NCBI RefSeq assembly: GCF_963678975.1
Contig: NC_089276.1
Location: 20,277,226-20,341,225 of the forward strand
Length of the DNA: 64,000 bases
Direction: 5' to 3'
Origin: Dysidea avara
Taxonomy: Eukaryota > Porifera > Demospongiae > Dictyoceratida > Dysideidae
In this document: piece by piece, positions 30,796-41,413 of the stretch
Layout of the letters: the number at the start of each line of letters is the position of its first letter
How positions within the stretch are numbered: the first letter of the stretch is position 1
Translations under genes and position numbers: made by a program
The notes under the pieces: model-generated
Told to the model about the DNA's origin: nothing
The model's database searches: none
The model's input: only the letters and a program-made list of their open reading frames with translations

Positions 30796-32909
30796 ACAAA
30801 GTGATGTTTGACCACTCATATACTTGTCTACTCTACCTAATGCTCTCTCCATCTTGGTCAGGACGGCATGGTTCACCACTGCCTTACCACTCTCAAACTC
30901 AACCACCACCGAAGGCTTCTCATTAATCTTCTGTTGAACAGTAAAACACACCAGTAATGTAGTACATGTTGATACTCATGTTGTCAACTACAAATATTCC
31001 AATAGAGCTAGTATCATGTAAGCAAACAATTTGCCTGGTCAGTCTGGAAATGTTTGTGTGATCAAACCTACATGATTGTTTTTGTGGAATAAACCTTTAA
31101 TGAATGTTTTATAAATTTAGCCAACACCTTCAACAGGACCAAATAGAATACCACAAGTAAAATCACAACTTCGTCTAAAGAAGATAATTTTGCACAAATA
31201 TTTCCAGATTAACAGCACTTCAACAATTCTTCAATAGAAACAAAACCAACTAACTACAGCCTGTAGCTTGCATGTTTTCATGTATGTATTAATTGTGTAA
31301 GGTGTAGTTGTACACGTACTTCACTGTACACACACACACACGCACGCACGTACACACCACTACATGTAAATACCTGTGCCAAGTCACGTTGAGTCCAGCC
31401 CTTGTCATTACGAGTCCTCATTATGATAGTGCCATACTCCACACCTACCCTAGTATCTGTAGTAAAATAAAACACTTCAAGCACTTTGCATTACATATAG
31501 AGTTATATAGCTTCATTAATATGGTTATCTGTGGGAAATAAGTTCCTCAATCCATGAAGTGCCTAAGCAATGTTTGGGACTCACACTATAATGAGGTGGT
31601 CTTATTAAGGAGATCATAAAGTACACCTTAGCAATACTACACAACAAGGTGGTCCTATTAAAAAGTTGACTGCTAATTCTCTACTATACACAGATATCTT
31701 AAATAACATACGTGTTCTACTATCTCATACATAAATTATACTAGTAAATGTAAGGCTAGCTAGCTGCACATAGTACAATGCATTGAGAGCTACCACGACT
31801 ACAGTGTACTGAATCAAAGTACAGTATGTAAGCTACTAATAAGAACAATGAGTGACATCAGATCTATAATGGATACAACCTTTGTTTATATATATAGTCA
31901 CATCTGGATTACAATTCTAGATCAGCAGTACTGGTAATATACGTAACTTACGATCTAGTTTCTCTGTTTCTTGTGCCAACTTGTCCATCTCTGAAGGTCC
32001 AGCTAAAAACAAACAAAATAGGAATCCATTACATACCTCGTGTGCGTACATTGTGTGTGTGCGTGTGTGTAACTTATCTAGTAAACAATGGTGCAATGTT
32101 TGAAGACAAGCGCTGCACACATTAGGTAAGCCACTCAGTCAAGTAGTACTGAACTTCACTGAGTTACAATGTAGTAGTGTACAGTCTCATACTTTTATGT
32201 TGGCTAAACGTTTGATAGTAGCAGTAGTAGTAGTGGGGCAACATGGGGGAGAAGTGGGTAAAGCCACAATTAGCAATCAACACATTATTGTGATACATAC
32301 TTGAATAAGTGGTTAGCCAGTGTTGATTAGTGGAAGGGGTAACACCTAAAATAATGGGTAAGGCACTGGCACAACAAACCATTGGACCTTACTTCTTTAC
32401 TACACACAAAACTTTGAGGCTAGATGTATTTTACCAGGAGCATTGCTAAAGACAGGTGTATTTTGCTATTGTAACACAAAATCAAATGGTACAGTTTACA
32501 CTTGCATATGCAGCCTGTCTTCCAATAACTCTGTTTGCTCACCTTTCTTGGTTGTTCCTGAACCAAAGGTCGGCATCATTGTTGGATCAAGATCCTATAA
32601 AACAGTACGTACTTCTATACATCAACAAATAGGAAAATCACTTACTGGTAAAGGTGGTGGTTGTAGAAGATGCGGCTTAGTTGATTCCACATATTTTATG
32701 GCATCTTCGGCTGATACAGTCTTTGCAGTTTTCTTGTTGCGTCCTTTCCCAAAATACGTCTTGGTTTCTCCCTCCAACGTCACTGTGCATTCGCATCCAA
32801 ACTCCGTCATGGAGGCGGCTACCTCGGTGTACGAAGGCATAGGGAATTTCCACTGCTGGCATATCTCTTGTAACTTCATTATTGGGTTTTTTGGTGGTGC
32901 CATTGCCAT
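30766..32909 (-). CDS. dsRNA-binding domain-MBF1/EDF1-like HTH fusion protein
   Basis: Five exons: 32909-32646, 32594-32543, 32002-31952, 31456-31374, 30930-30766. All have GT..AG borders and agreeing phases, giving 204 residues. Exon 1 is a dsRBM, with NPIMKLQEICQQWKFPMPSY at about residues 7-26, then YFGKGRNKKTAK and SAEDAIKYVE. Exons 2-3 form a short linker. Exons 4-5 match the MBF1/EDF1 Cro/C1-type HTH: KLD..RVGVEYGTIIMRTRN, GWTQRDLAQKINEKPSVVVE, FESGKAVVNHAVLTKMERAL. The usual MBF1 N-terminal domain is absent. MBF1 is a transcription co-activator and collided-ribosome factor; whether this protein does either is unknown. The start at 32909 was chosen because an upstream in-frame ATG (33005) lies in SINE-like repeat. 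Confidence 0.85.
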
Positions 32910-32934
32910 CTTGCCTGCTCGTTTTAACGAGCGG

Positions 32935-33140
32935 GTGCTTATATAAGCGCCAACAATTTGTATTAATGCTTTACAGTGACTAGCACTGAAGGTCTGCAGC
33001 AACATGTGCTGCAGCCTTAGGATTACCTAACCTAATTTCAAGGACTTAGACTTAGTGACTTATAGCTGAAAAGGTGTAACAGAAAAGGGGCCAAAGTAAG
33101 GAAAAAAATCCCTCCAACCCCAGGAATCGAACTGCAGGTC
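32935..33140. repeat. SINE-like repeat with tRNA-type B-box
   Basis: Contains gctttacagtgactagcac, then ctgcagcc...acctaacctaat, and on the minus strand AGTTCGATTCCTGG, which resembles a tRNA B-box. Similar pieces occur at 35872-35935 and 39870-40030. It abuts the start of the dsRBD-MBF1-like gene and may overlap its promoter. Confidence 0.5.
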
Positions 33141-34195
33141 ACCCAATGTCTAGTCGGGGCCACACTCAGTCTCCTCCAGGAGGGATGAGTGTGGCCCCGA
33201 CGTATTTATTTGTATGAGTTTATGAGCCGGGGCTGATCATATAGATATTGTAGCCCAATGTCTAGTAGGGGCCACACTCAGTATGATCAGCCGGGGCTGA
33301 TCATATAGACATTGTACCCAATGTCTAGTCGGGGCCACACTCTATATGATCAGCCGGGGCTGATCATATAGACATTGTACCCAATGTCTAGTCGGGGCCA
33401 CACTCAGTCTCCTCCAGGAGGGATGAGTGTGGCCATAGGCGGATCTGAGGGGGGGCCAAGGGGTGCTGTGCCCCCCCTGGCCCTTCTCTGGCCCCCCTTG
33501 GACCTACAGTACCATATGTATACCAGAAACTAGAATCATGCATTCACACTGCATTTAGAAGTATAGAAAGCCAATTGGCAAATAGAAGACATCGCTTATA
33601 AATGTGCCTAACATTTATAGTTAAACTGTACACTGTAAAGAAAGTGAGGCAAATAAATTTGAATTTTGTGCAAGGATCGAGATACTCTAATAGAGCAGTC
33701 ACTACTCTAATAGAATAGTCGTAATTCTGATGTCATCAATTTACAAATTTTACAAATCGTAACAATGCTAGCTACTCCTTATTTTGATTTGGTATACACT
33801 TTACCATCAAACAGGTTATCTCAGATAGGCTAACCAATCTTTGTACGCATTGCAAATCATACACTTTTAAGCTAGGCATTATCAAAAATGCTCTGAAATT
33901 CAAACCTGGGAGGTCTGATTTTTAAAATTTTCTCCAACTACAGTTTACAAACTGTATGTCCATCGTTCATCCAGCTATATGCTGAATAAGGTTATGCAAA
34001 TGAATATAACTTGTGTTCTAGAATTTCCCCATAGCTCATAGTAGAATAAACACTGTTGTGCACTAAAACTTCTTGCCCCCCCTTGGCCCCCCCTGACAGT
34101 GTCTCCTAGATCCGCCTATGAGTGTGGCCAAGACGTATTTATTTGTATGAGTTTATGAGCCGGGGCTGATCATATAGATATTGTAGCTGATGATG
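33141..34195. repeat. tandem palindromic modules, interrupted by a hAT-type MITE
   Basis: Four units each starting cccaatgtctagt.ggggcc: a long type (33141-33252), two short types of ~64 bp, and a second long type split by the MITE at 33434-34120. The long type has a 16-bp-arm hairpin (GTCGGGGCCACACTCA at 33153-33168 with its complement at 33186-33201). The short type has a perfect palindrome at 33343-33370. Confidence 0.8.
33434..34120. mobile_element. hAT-type MITE, 687 bp, with 8-bp target duplication
   Basis: Ends CATAGGCGGATCT inverted at the other side; AGTGTGGC is duplicated at 33426-33433 and 34121-34128. The 8-bp duplication and CA..TG ends fit hAT elements. No transposase. Contains two CTCTANTAGAG motifs (33676-33720) and is related to the element at 63096-63940. 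Confidence 0.88.
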
Positions 34196-34327
34196 CGCTG
34201 CTGTCAATGCTGAAATAGATCTGACAAGTGTGTAAGTTTATTTCACGGAGTAACTTAGTCTCGTGATTCTCGTCTCCTAATCCCTTTCTCATGGGCTCTA
34301 AATCATGTGAATGATGATGTTATCAAG

Positions 34328-35820
34328 TTATTATTTATTTATTATTTATTGTTAATCAGCAGTGTTACATATTGCATATTACTTGCAGCTGAACTATTTA
34401 GTTACAGTTACATATTACCCATAAAATAAAGTAACTGTAATAATATTACATATTATATTACTTTGTGTCCATAGCCTTAAGCTGTCACGTGTGAAACTAC
34501 CACGTGGAAGTAGGTCCATCTCGCATCGCTCCTCTGATGCCTGAGATGGGCCGCATTGATGAGCACAGGGACTTTTAAACTTTCAGCAATCTGGTCCTTT
34601 TTATTCAGTTGTCCAGCACGTGCTTTCTTTGTGCTGGGGGTGGTAGGCAAGGGCAGTCCATCCAGCCCGGGGAAAAAAAACCTTATCACGTGACACGATT
34701 GCGTTGTTGGACAACGTGCAAATCTTGATTATAAGTAAGAAGCTGGTGAATAAGCCTCATTCAGTGGGCTTCATTACTTCGTTGTGGCTAGTGGATTACT
34801 AACGAGATTAGTAACTTCGTTACTTGTAGTAATAATATTACGTAATATTAGATTCGTTACAGCAACTATATTACTTAGGTAACGCGTTACATTTGTAAGT
34901 AAAGTAACTTGAGTTATATTACCTGTTTTTCTAGCGTATTTCGTTATATTGCTTAGTTACCACAGAAGTAATAATAATTATTACGTAACGCGTTACATAT
35001 GTAACGCGTTACTCCCACTCCCAACACTGTTAATCAGCAGGACCCTCCCGGGGTATAATGCTGATGTGCAATTACATGTGTACAATTTCAATTAGTTACT
35101 TAACTATATAAGTATGTACAATTACGACAAGTTACTTAATTATATACATATGTACAATTACAATAATAAACTATAAAAATATATACAATTACGATAAGTT
35201 ATTAACTATATACATAGAAGGGACTAATTTTTGCTTAAATTCTTCAACACAGTCAGTCTCAATAATCTCATCATCTAATCTATTCCATTCTGGTACAGTT
35301 CTTGGGAGGAAGGAATATTTATATACATCAATTCTTGGTAAGGTACTAGTTTAAAGTTGTGTGAGTGTCGGGTCCGTAATACAGTAGATTTAAATGGGAG
35401 GTAACAGTTTGGTATAATTAATAAATCATGTAGTAGTTTATATAGTAAAACTAGTCTAGCTGATTTGCGACATTCTTGTAGTGTAGGCCATTGCAAGTTT
35501 TCAAGGATGTTAGTGATGCTGTCTCTATTATTTCGTCTCCATGGTTGACCTGTGACAAAACGAGCAGCTCTATGTTGGACCATCTCTACTTGATTTATGT
35601 TGGTTTGGTGGTGTGGATCCCATATTGATGAACAATATTCTAAAATAGGCAAGACAAATTGTTTATATGCTAGCTCACGTAGATGGCTAGGACAATGCTG
35701 AAGATTTTGTCACAAAAAACCAACGGCTCTGTTTGCCTTATTGCAGATGTAATCTATATGTGGTTTCCATGACAGTCTGTGATGTAACTTTACTCAAAGA
35801 TACAAATGTTATTCTGTAAC
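34328..35820 (-). mobile_element. 5'-truncated LINE (non-LTR retrotransposon), 3' end
   Basis: Minus-strand frame ending at 35275 reads the C-terminal part of a jockey/CR1/L2-type reverse transcriptase: PILEYCSSIWDPHHQTNINQ, VQHRAARFVTGQPW, NLQWPTLQECRKSARLVLLY. Upstream, HIDYICNKANRAVGFL (about 35760-35710) is in the same gene with a stop between. The 3' tail is an AATAAATAATAAA-like tract (complement of 34328-34351). A hAT-type MITE is nested just before the tail. Only the last ~200 codons remain. Confidence 0.85.
34360..35029. mobile_element. hAT-type MITE, 670 bp, nested in the LINE
   Basis: TTAATCAG is duplicated at 34352-34359 and 35030-35037. Ends are CAGTGTTA... and ...CAACACTG, and the interior near the right end has several GTAACGCGTTAC and TAATATTACGTAATATTA palindromes. 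A 70-codon minus-strand frame in the middle (ending 34477) is not recognised. Confidence 0.88.
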
Positions 35821-35829
35821 TGCCAGTGA

Positions 35830-38006
35830 GGTGCCATTCATTATGGAAGGGTTATTGTTGTTGTTATTAGCACTTTACAGCGACCAGCACTGAAGGTCTG
35901 GTGGTAAGACCACGTATGCTAAATAATGAACGAGGGCAGTCTTCAAGCTGTCAGTTTTAGTGTAAGGACTTTATTGAGTTATATATGCCAGACATAGCCA
36001 CTCCAAAAAATATGATTGTCTTGATCACATAATTTTGGTACATGAGTGTTCACACCTCATGAGTATATTGAGCTAACTACGTGAGTTTAATAGCACAGAA
36101 ATACTTGAGTAGCTACATAACTTCATACTATTTCTAACACTAAAGCTTATGCTATTTCGCTTGTGTATGACATAATTATATATAGCAAGAAAGCTTGTGA
36201 TTTTAAAAAAAATACTGGAATAATGGAATTTTCAGGCTTGCCAAAAAAGACCATAGACCGAAAGTTGGAGTGTCCTTAACTACAGTAGCTTGAATGTTCT
36301 AGTACCATGGTAGCTATGAATGTTGAAGGGCTTGTTCACTTATGGGAAGCATTTCTAGAAAACTATGTCCATTATTACTGACAAAATTAATGCTGTCTGT
36401 CATGTCACTGTCATGATGGTTGTGTGTGCTCCAACAGCGGCATGGCCAAAGTCTGCCAGACCTTCAGAGTGAATGGGTCAACATACCTAACCATGCATGC
36501 CCTGATAGAATTTAGAAGTAGATACATATATAGTTATTAAGTATGACTTCATTAGAATGGTTGACTGCTCTATTAGAGTATTTCCATCTTTGTTAAAAGT
36601 TTTGACCGCTTTTTGCCAACGTTTTGCCATTTGTGGATGCTCAAGTGCTAATGAGTAATAACTAGCTAAGGCTTTAACATCACATGACTATAAGTAATTA
36701 TCAAGATTTAAAAAAATCAGCTAGTGTTATCCTAGACGGCTGACAGTTACAATTTGTAAAGAGCAATATCTGAAAATTCATCATTGTAGCTAAACAACAT
36801 TAAGGTTAGAGTGAGTGATTGATTACTTAGAGTGATTGATGTCTGTATGAAATTTTCATGAAGTGCAATTTTGATGCTATGTTGATCAACTTAGTTCTTT
36901 CCTTTCATTAGCTTGCATGTTGCTGCACTGAACTCACAAGATTTTACCTTATCACCCCCTGAGTCTTTGTCACATGCAGTACATAGAATAAAAATATAAT
37001 ATAGTTGGTTAGGTAGGTAGGTGTAGGCACCAGTTACAGAGTAAGCATACTACCAGCTGGCTGCTACCATTCAAACTGAAAGACTTTACCAATTTTACAA
37101 CTCTGAGTTTTTCAATAGCTAGATGCTGATTCTATATTCACATTGATCATGCATGGCCAAAAGATTTACCAAAATTTGGCTTGTTTGTAGTACTACTTTG
37201 CTTGCTAAAAATCTAAAATTAATATCTGAGCTCTATTTATGGTTCAAGGAAATTTACACCACTTTTTCCTATGGAGAAGCCATGCATGTACACAACCTGA
37301 TCTGAAATGTGTGGCATAACTTTTTCCAGTTTACAGACCTAACCTGACATTTAATAATTTAAACAGCTTCAAATCATGGCCTCTAGTTCAATAGCCTATG
37401 GCCAGCTGTGGAGCTTGTCTTTTTTTCTTCTTTTCTTTAAATTACTGTATGTATTAGAGATATTCAAGCCCATACTTTTGTATATTCGTTTTTATACAAG
37501 TTGAATGTGATGGTTCTTTTATAGACTACCTTGATTACTTGTTTGTTGGCCGATGGAAAATTTTTGAAAAGTTGATGTGTCCTCATTTTGTCAGTGTCAA
37601 TGAATTAAATGTTGATGAAAATCATCTTTTGAAGGTGCTAATAGCGATTTAATGAATTACTATTTATTCTGTTCATCAATTTTTTCTCAAACGTTCCTGT
37701 CTTATTGTATAATTCTGAATTCTTTACAACCACCAAATGGCACTTCTATGAGCAAGACACACTATAGTGTGTTATGTGGCCAAGAAAGCTGGCATGTTAC
37801 ACTGCATGTATATTGACATAAAGAAAGAAAATACAATTTTCATGCCTGCAGAGCTCCATGACCATTCTCCAAGACACACCATTTTTGCACTATAGCTGTC
37901 TGCCAGATAGGGTAGCAATTTTTTCTCCAGCCATTTGAAAAAATGAATAGCCTAAGTTTTCCTTGGGGGGCTATAGGGGCCTAGGTTACTGTTTTTGAAC
38001 ACTTTA
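35830..38006. other. gene-free stretch with SINE-like fragment
   Basis: At 35872-35935 lies a piece like the SINE-like repeat at 32935 (cagcgaccagcactgaaggtctg); its inverse appears near 36445-36475 (ccagaccttcagagtg). A CTCTANTAGAG motif is at 36562-36580. Nothing else recognised. Confidence 0.4.
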
Positions 38007-39012
38007 CAAACCTTGTTATAAATTACAAACATGCAATTAGATTACCTTGAAATTTGTTACAGGTAAAGAGCATACATATAATTTACAGGTAAATTTATGT
38101 ACTAAGTTTGCAAGGAATCTGATAAGTGCTATGAACGTTTATTCGCATAAAAAAAAAGATTGAAATTCTGTCATGGCTGTAGGGGTAAATTGCTAATGGG
38201 AACAACTTGAAATTTGGTGTGTACATAGCCATTGTAGCAGTGCCTTGTGATGGTTAGAAAAAAAGAAAAAGAAGTAACAGCTACGGAGTTATACAAAGCA
38301 AAAGCAAAATCATGGGTGAGATACCCTAATAGAACAGTCACCACAGGGTATAAAATGGATGAAAGAATGTTGAAAAACACTTACCAGTGTTTGAACGAGG
38401 GACCTCTATACTCAACACCTAATTCCTTAACTACTGAGTCACTGCTGTCACACCTGAAAAATCTATATACTTAATAGCAAAAGTTTATAATTTCATAGAT
38501 CTACCAATGGATATTCAAAAAAAAACAATACAACTATATATGACCTCTGTCTTGACTAATTATCATTAATATATACACACATATATATATTTATATTGTG
38601 TCTTTTGTCTTATATTGTGTCTTTAAATATATAAGAAGAAAAGTAGATAAAATAAACCCTAAAGCTGTATTTTTTACCCTGTGGTGACTGTTCTATTAGG
38701 GTATCTCTTCCCATGATCTTGTTTTTGTTTTGTATAACTCCGTAGCTGTTACTTCTTTTTCTTTTTTATAACCATCACAAGGCACTGCTACAATGGCTAT
38801 GTACACACCAAATTTCAAGTTGTTCCGATTAGCAATTTACCCCTATAGCCATGACAGAATTTCAATCTTTTTTAATGCGAATAAACGTTCATAGCACTTA
38901 TCAGATTCCTTGCAAACTTAGTACATAAATTTACCTGTAAATTATATGCTCTTTACCTGTAACAAAATTCAAGGTAATCTAATTGCATGTTTGTAATTTA
39001 TAACAAGGTTTG
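38007..39012. mobile_element. 1-kb foldback element with ~340-bp inverted arms
   Basis: Left arm 38007-38350 and right arm 38677-39012 are reverse complements at high identity (starting CAAACCTTGTTATAAATTAC). Each inner arm end carries the GGTGACTGTTCTATTAGGGT motif. The ~325-bp centre contains, on the minus strand, a tRNA-like string near 38460-38390 (GTGACTCAGTAGTTAAGG ... CGTTCAAACAC, A- and B-box-like), so a SINE may have landed in it. No transposase. Confidence 0.85.
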
Positions 39013-39055
39013 CACCAGCTATAGGGCCATATAGAGTACAAAAAAAAATGAAATC

Positions 39056-39170
39056 TGAACAGCTAAGCTGTGAAAGAAGGGTGCAGCCTTTAATATAGCT
39101 TGGATGCATGTGAAAAAAAGATGATCAAAGGTTGCAATGATGTTAATGCCAAAGCCTGTCTGTTTCTGTA
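39056..39170 (+). repeat. one-armed relative of the 25461 MITE
   Basis: aacagctaagctgtgaaag, then gggtgcagcc and gatcaaaggttgcaatga resemble the left arm of the MITEs at 25461 and 62142; no opposite arm was found. Confidence 0.5.
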
Positions 39171-40637
39171 CTGATAATGTATGGGAAAACTGATTTTAAA
39201 TTTATTCTTACTTGCATACCCAGTATGACAGCAAATCCAGATCTTTTGTTCTCTGAGAATGTTTATTGGTAGGCCTGTGTCAAATATGCCACATAATAAT
39301 AATGAAGTGTAATAGGCTGGAGTGCTTTGTCAGCATAATAGGTGGATATTTCAAGCTACTGAACGTAAGATCAATACTCCTTAAAAATAAAATAGAGCAG
39401 TCAGTGGAAACTGCAAACCACAATGGGCACTCCTTGCTGAGGAGCGAATGGCTATTCCACTGGTATGTTCTATAAAGTGCTGATATGTATATATATGTAC
39501 ATGTAATACCATGTAACACTTGATTAACATCCTCAGCTAACAAACTTGTTTACTTAGTTCAACCAGTTCCCTGAATTTGTTCTTTTGCTAATATGAGATG
39601 AAAACTATTGAAATATGGCTATAAGTACCTAGAGGCATAGGCAAATGCAGTGGATACACCTGATGGTAATTACAGTTGTAGAAAATGGGTGAACATTACC
39701 AACAGAAAATGATATGAATTTACAAAACATATCTTTGCAAAAACAAGGTTTATTTGCAAAATGACTGAAGTACTCTTACAGATCAGACACACCGCACTTA
39801 AAATATCATACTGTAGAGCAGTCATGAAGAAGGAGAAACTAATGTGTATGTGTGCATGTGTGTGTTATTTCAGCTTTACAGTGATCAGTATTGAAGGTGC
39901 TGTTACTGCAACTTGTGCTGCAGCCTTTGAACTACCTAACCTAATAAACACATGTTAGAGACTTTAAGACAACTTTAAACCAGCTAATATAGCAAAACAG
40001 AAGATGGGCCAAAGAAAGGAAAAAATTGTGGTCAATACTATTGCTCTCACTTTACTACAAATAGCTAGTATACGTAAAGATTAAACTTTGCAGACTATAT
40101 GCTATTTAATTTATAGTACCTCGCTAGTACTGAAGACAAGAAATAATACAAACAGAGTATTCTAAACATACAAGCTTCTTAAGCTGGAGTGAGTGTTGTC
40201 AGTGATGGCATAAAAGTCACATGTACTTTATACTTAGAAACTGTGCAGTTGCTTTGTGAAATGTCTGACTGTCATACTCCAGTAATAAATAACAGTCACA
40301 TGAAATAGCTACCTGACTGCTCTAATTCAATCATTGGCTGTCTCACTATATGATCACAGGCTATTATACAGTACAGTATTATGTTAATGTTATGTTCAGC
40401 CACCTATTGTGCTTAAAATTATGAAACCAATGGAATTTTTGGTTCAAAAACTAAAGGAAATTTTCTTGAACTTTTGGTTTTATTACCAGGACTAACTTAA
40501 AAGGTTTCAGACAAGGCAAACCTGACAGTGTATTCTAAAAGGCAAACACAACTGCCAATTATCACAATTAATTTTATTGAAGTTGCTTATGTCTGCAAGT
40601 GAAATCATAAAAAATCTTCATCTATTAAAAATATTTT
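39171..40637. other. gene-free stretch with SINE-like repeat
   Basis: No gene recognised. At 39870-40030 is a copy of the SINE-like repeat (gctttacagtgatcag, ctgcagcctttgaactacctaacctaat, gggccaaagaaaggaaaa), same order as at 32935-33110. Confidence 0.45.
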
Positions 40638-40875
40638 CACTGCTTGAAGTATCTTAGTTTACTACAGTGGTATATCCCCAGTATATGGAACAGTTAATTG
40701 TTTGTTATTTTAGTAGTTTTTCAGTAAACCCACATTCACTGAGGTTTACTGAGAGTTTAAAACTTAGTAAAATAATTATGTTCCATATACTTAAGTTTAC
40801 TGACACTTTACTATCAGTATAACTACAGTAAGGCATCTTAACAAATTAGTAAACTAAGAACCTTCAAGCAGTGTT
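40638..40875. mobile_element. small MITE with CACTGCTTGAAG ends
   Basis: About 25-bp imperfect inverted ends (CACTGCTTGAAGTATCTTAG and its counterpart CTAAGAACCTTCAAGCAGTG). Inside are further inverted pieces (tatatggaac / gttccatata). No clear target duplication was found. Confidence 0.6.
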
Positions 40876-41413
40876 TATTCTTTATAAGCTGTCAACAATA
40901 CAAAATAAAACTCCTACAAACTCCTGTACACTGATGGTACTATAACTAAACTAAAACTCCTGCAAACAGGAGGTACTAGAACTAAAACACCTGTAATTAC
41001 TGAGGGTATTAGTCTAAGAACTAAAGTAACTTAAACTTCTAACTAATCTTTGCGTTCCTGATAATAATATATACCTATCGGTGGCGCATGTCATCAATCA
41101 CTTCATGCTAAAGTAATGTATAACACATCTGTATTAATTTTTTTTAAACACTAAAACAAATAATAAATGTTTGGCAAAAATTCTATAGTGGAATGGCTTG
41201 TTTGATAAACATGTTCAGTGGCTCACTTTATGCGTACTGTAAAATACAGGTATTTCCAAAAATCTTGAAAATGCAATACAATTTAATTGTCAATAAAATC
41301 AAATTTAAATTTCTACCAAAATATGCACAAACTGTGTACTACAATGTTCACTGTGCAAATGTATGCCCTTTAAATAGTGTTTGCAAAGTGCAAATTGTGC
41401 AGTTAACTTATGT
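40876..41413. other. 3' flank of the sacsin gene
   Basis: Downstream of the sacsin stop on the minus strand. Includes short repeats of ctaaaactcctgcaaac. No other gene seen. Confidence 0.4.

Noticed and set aside
33115..33140. tRNA gene suggested by a B-box-like string
   Set aside because: No acceptor stem or A-box at proper distance; SINE-like repeat is a better fit.
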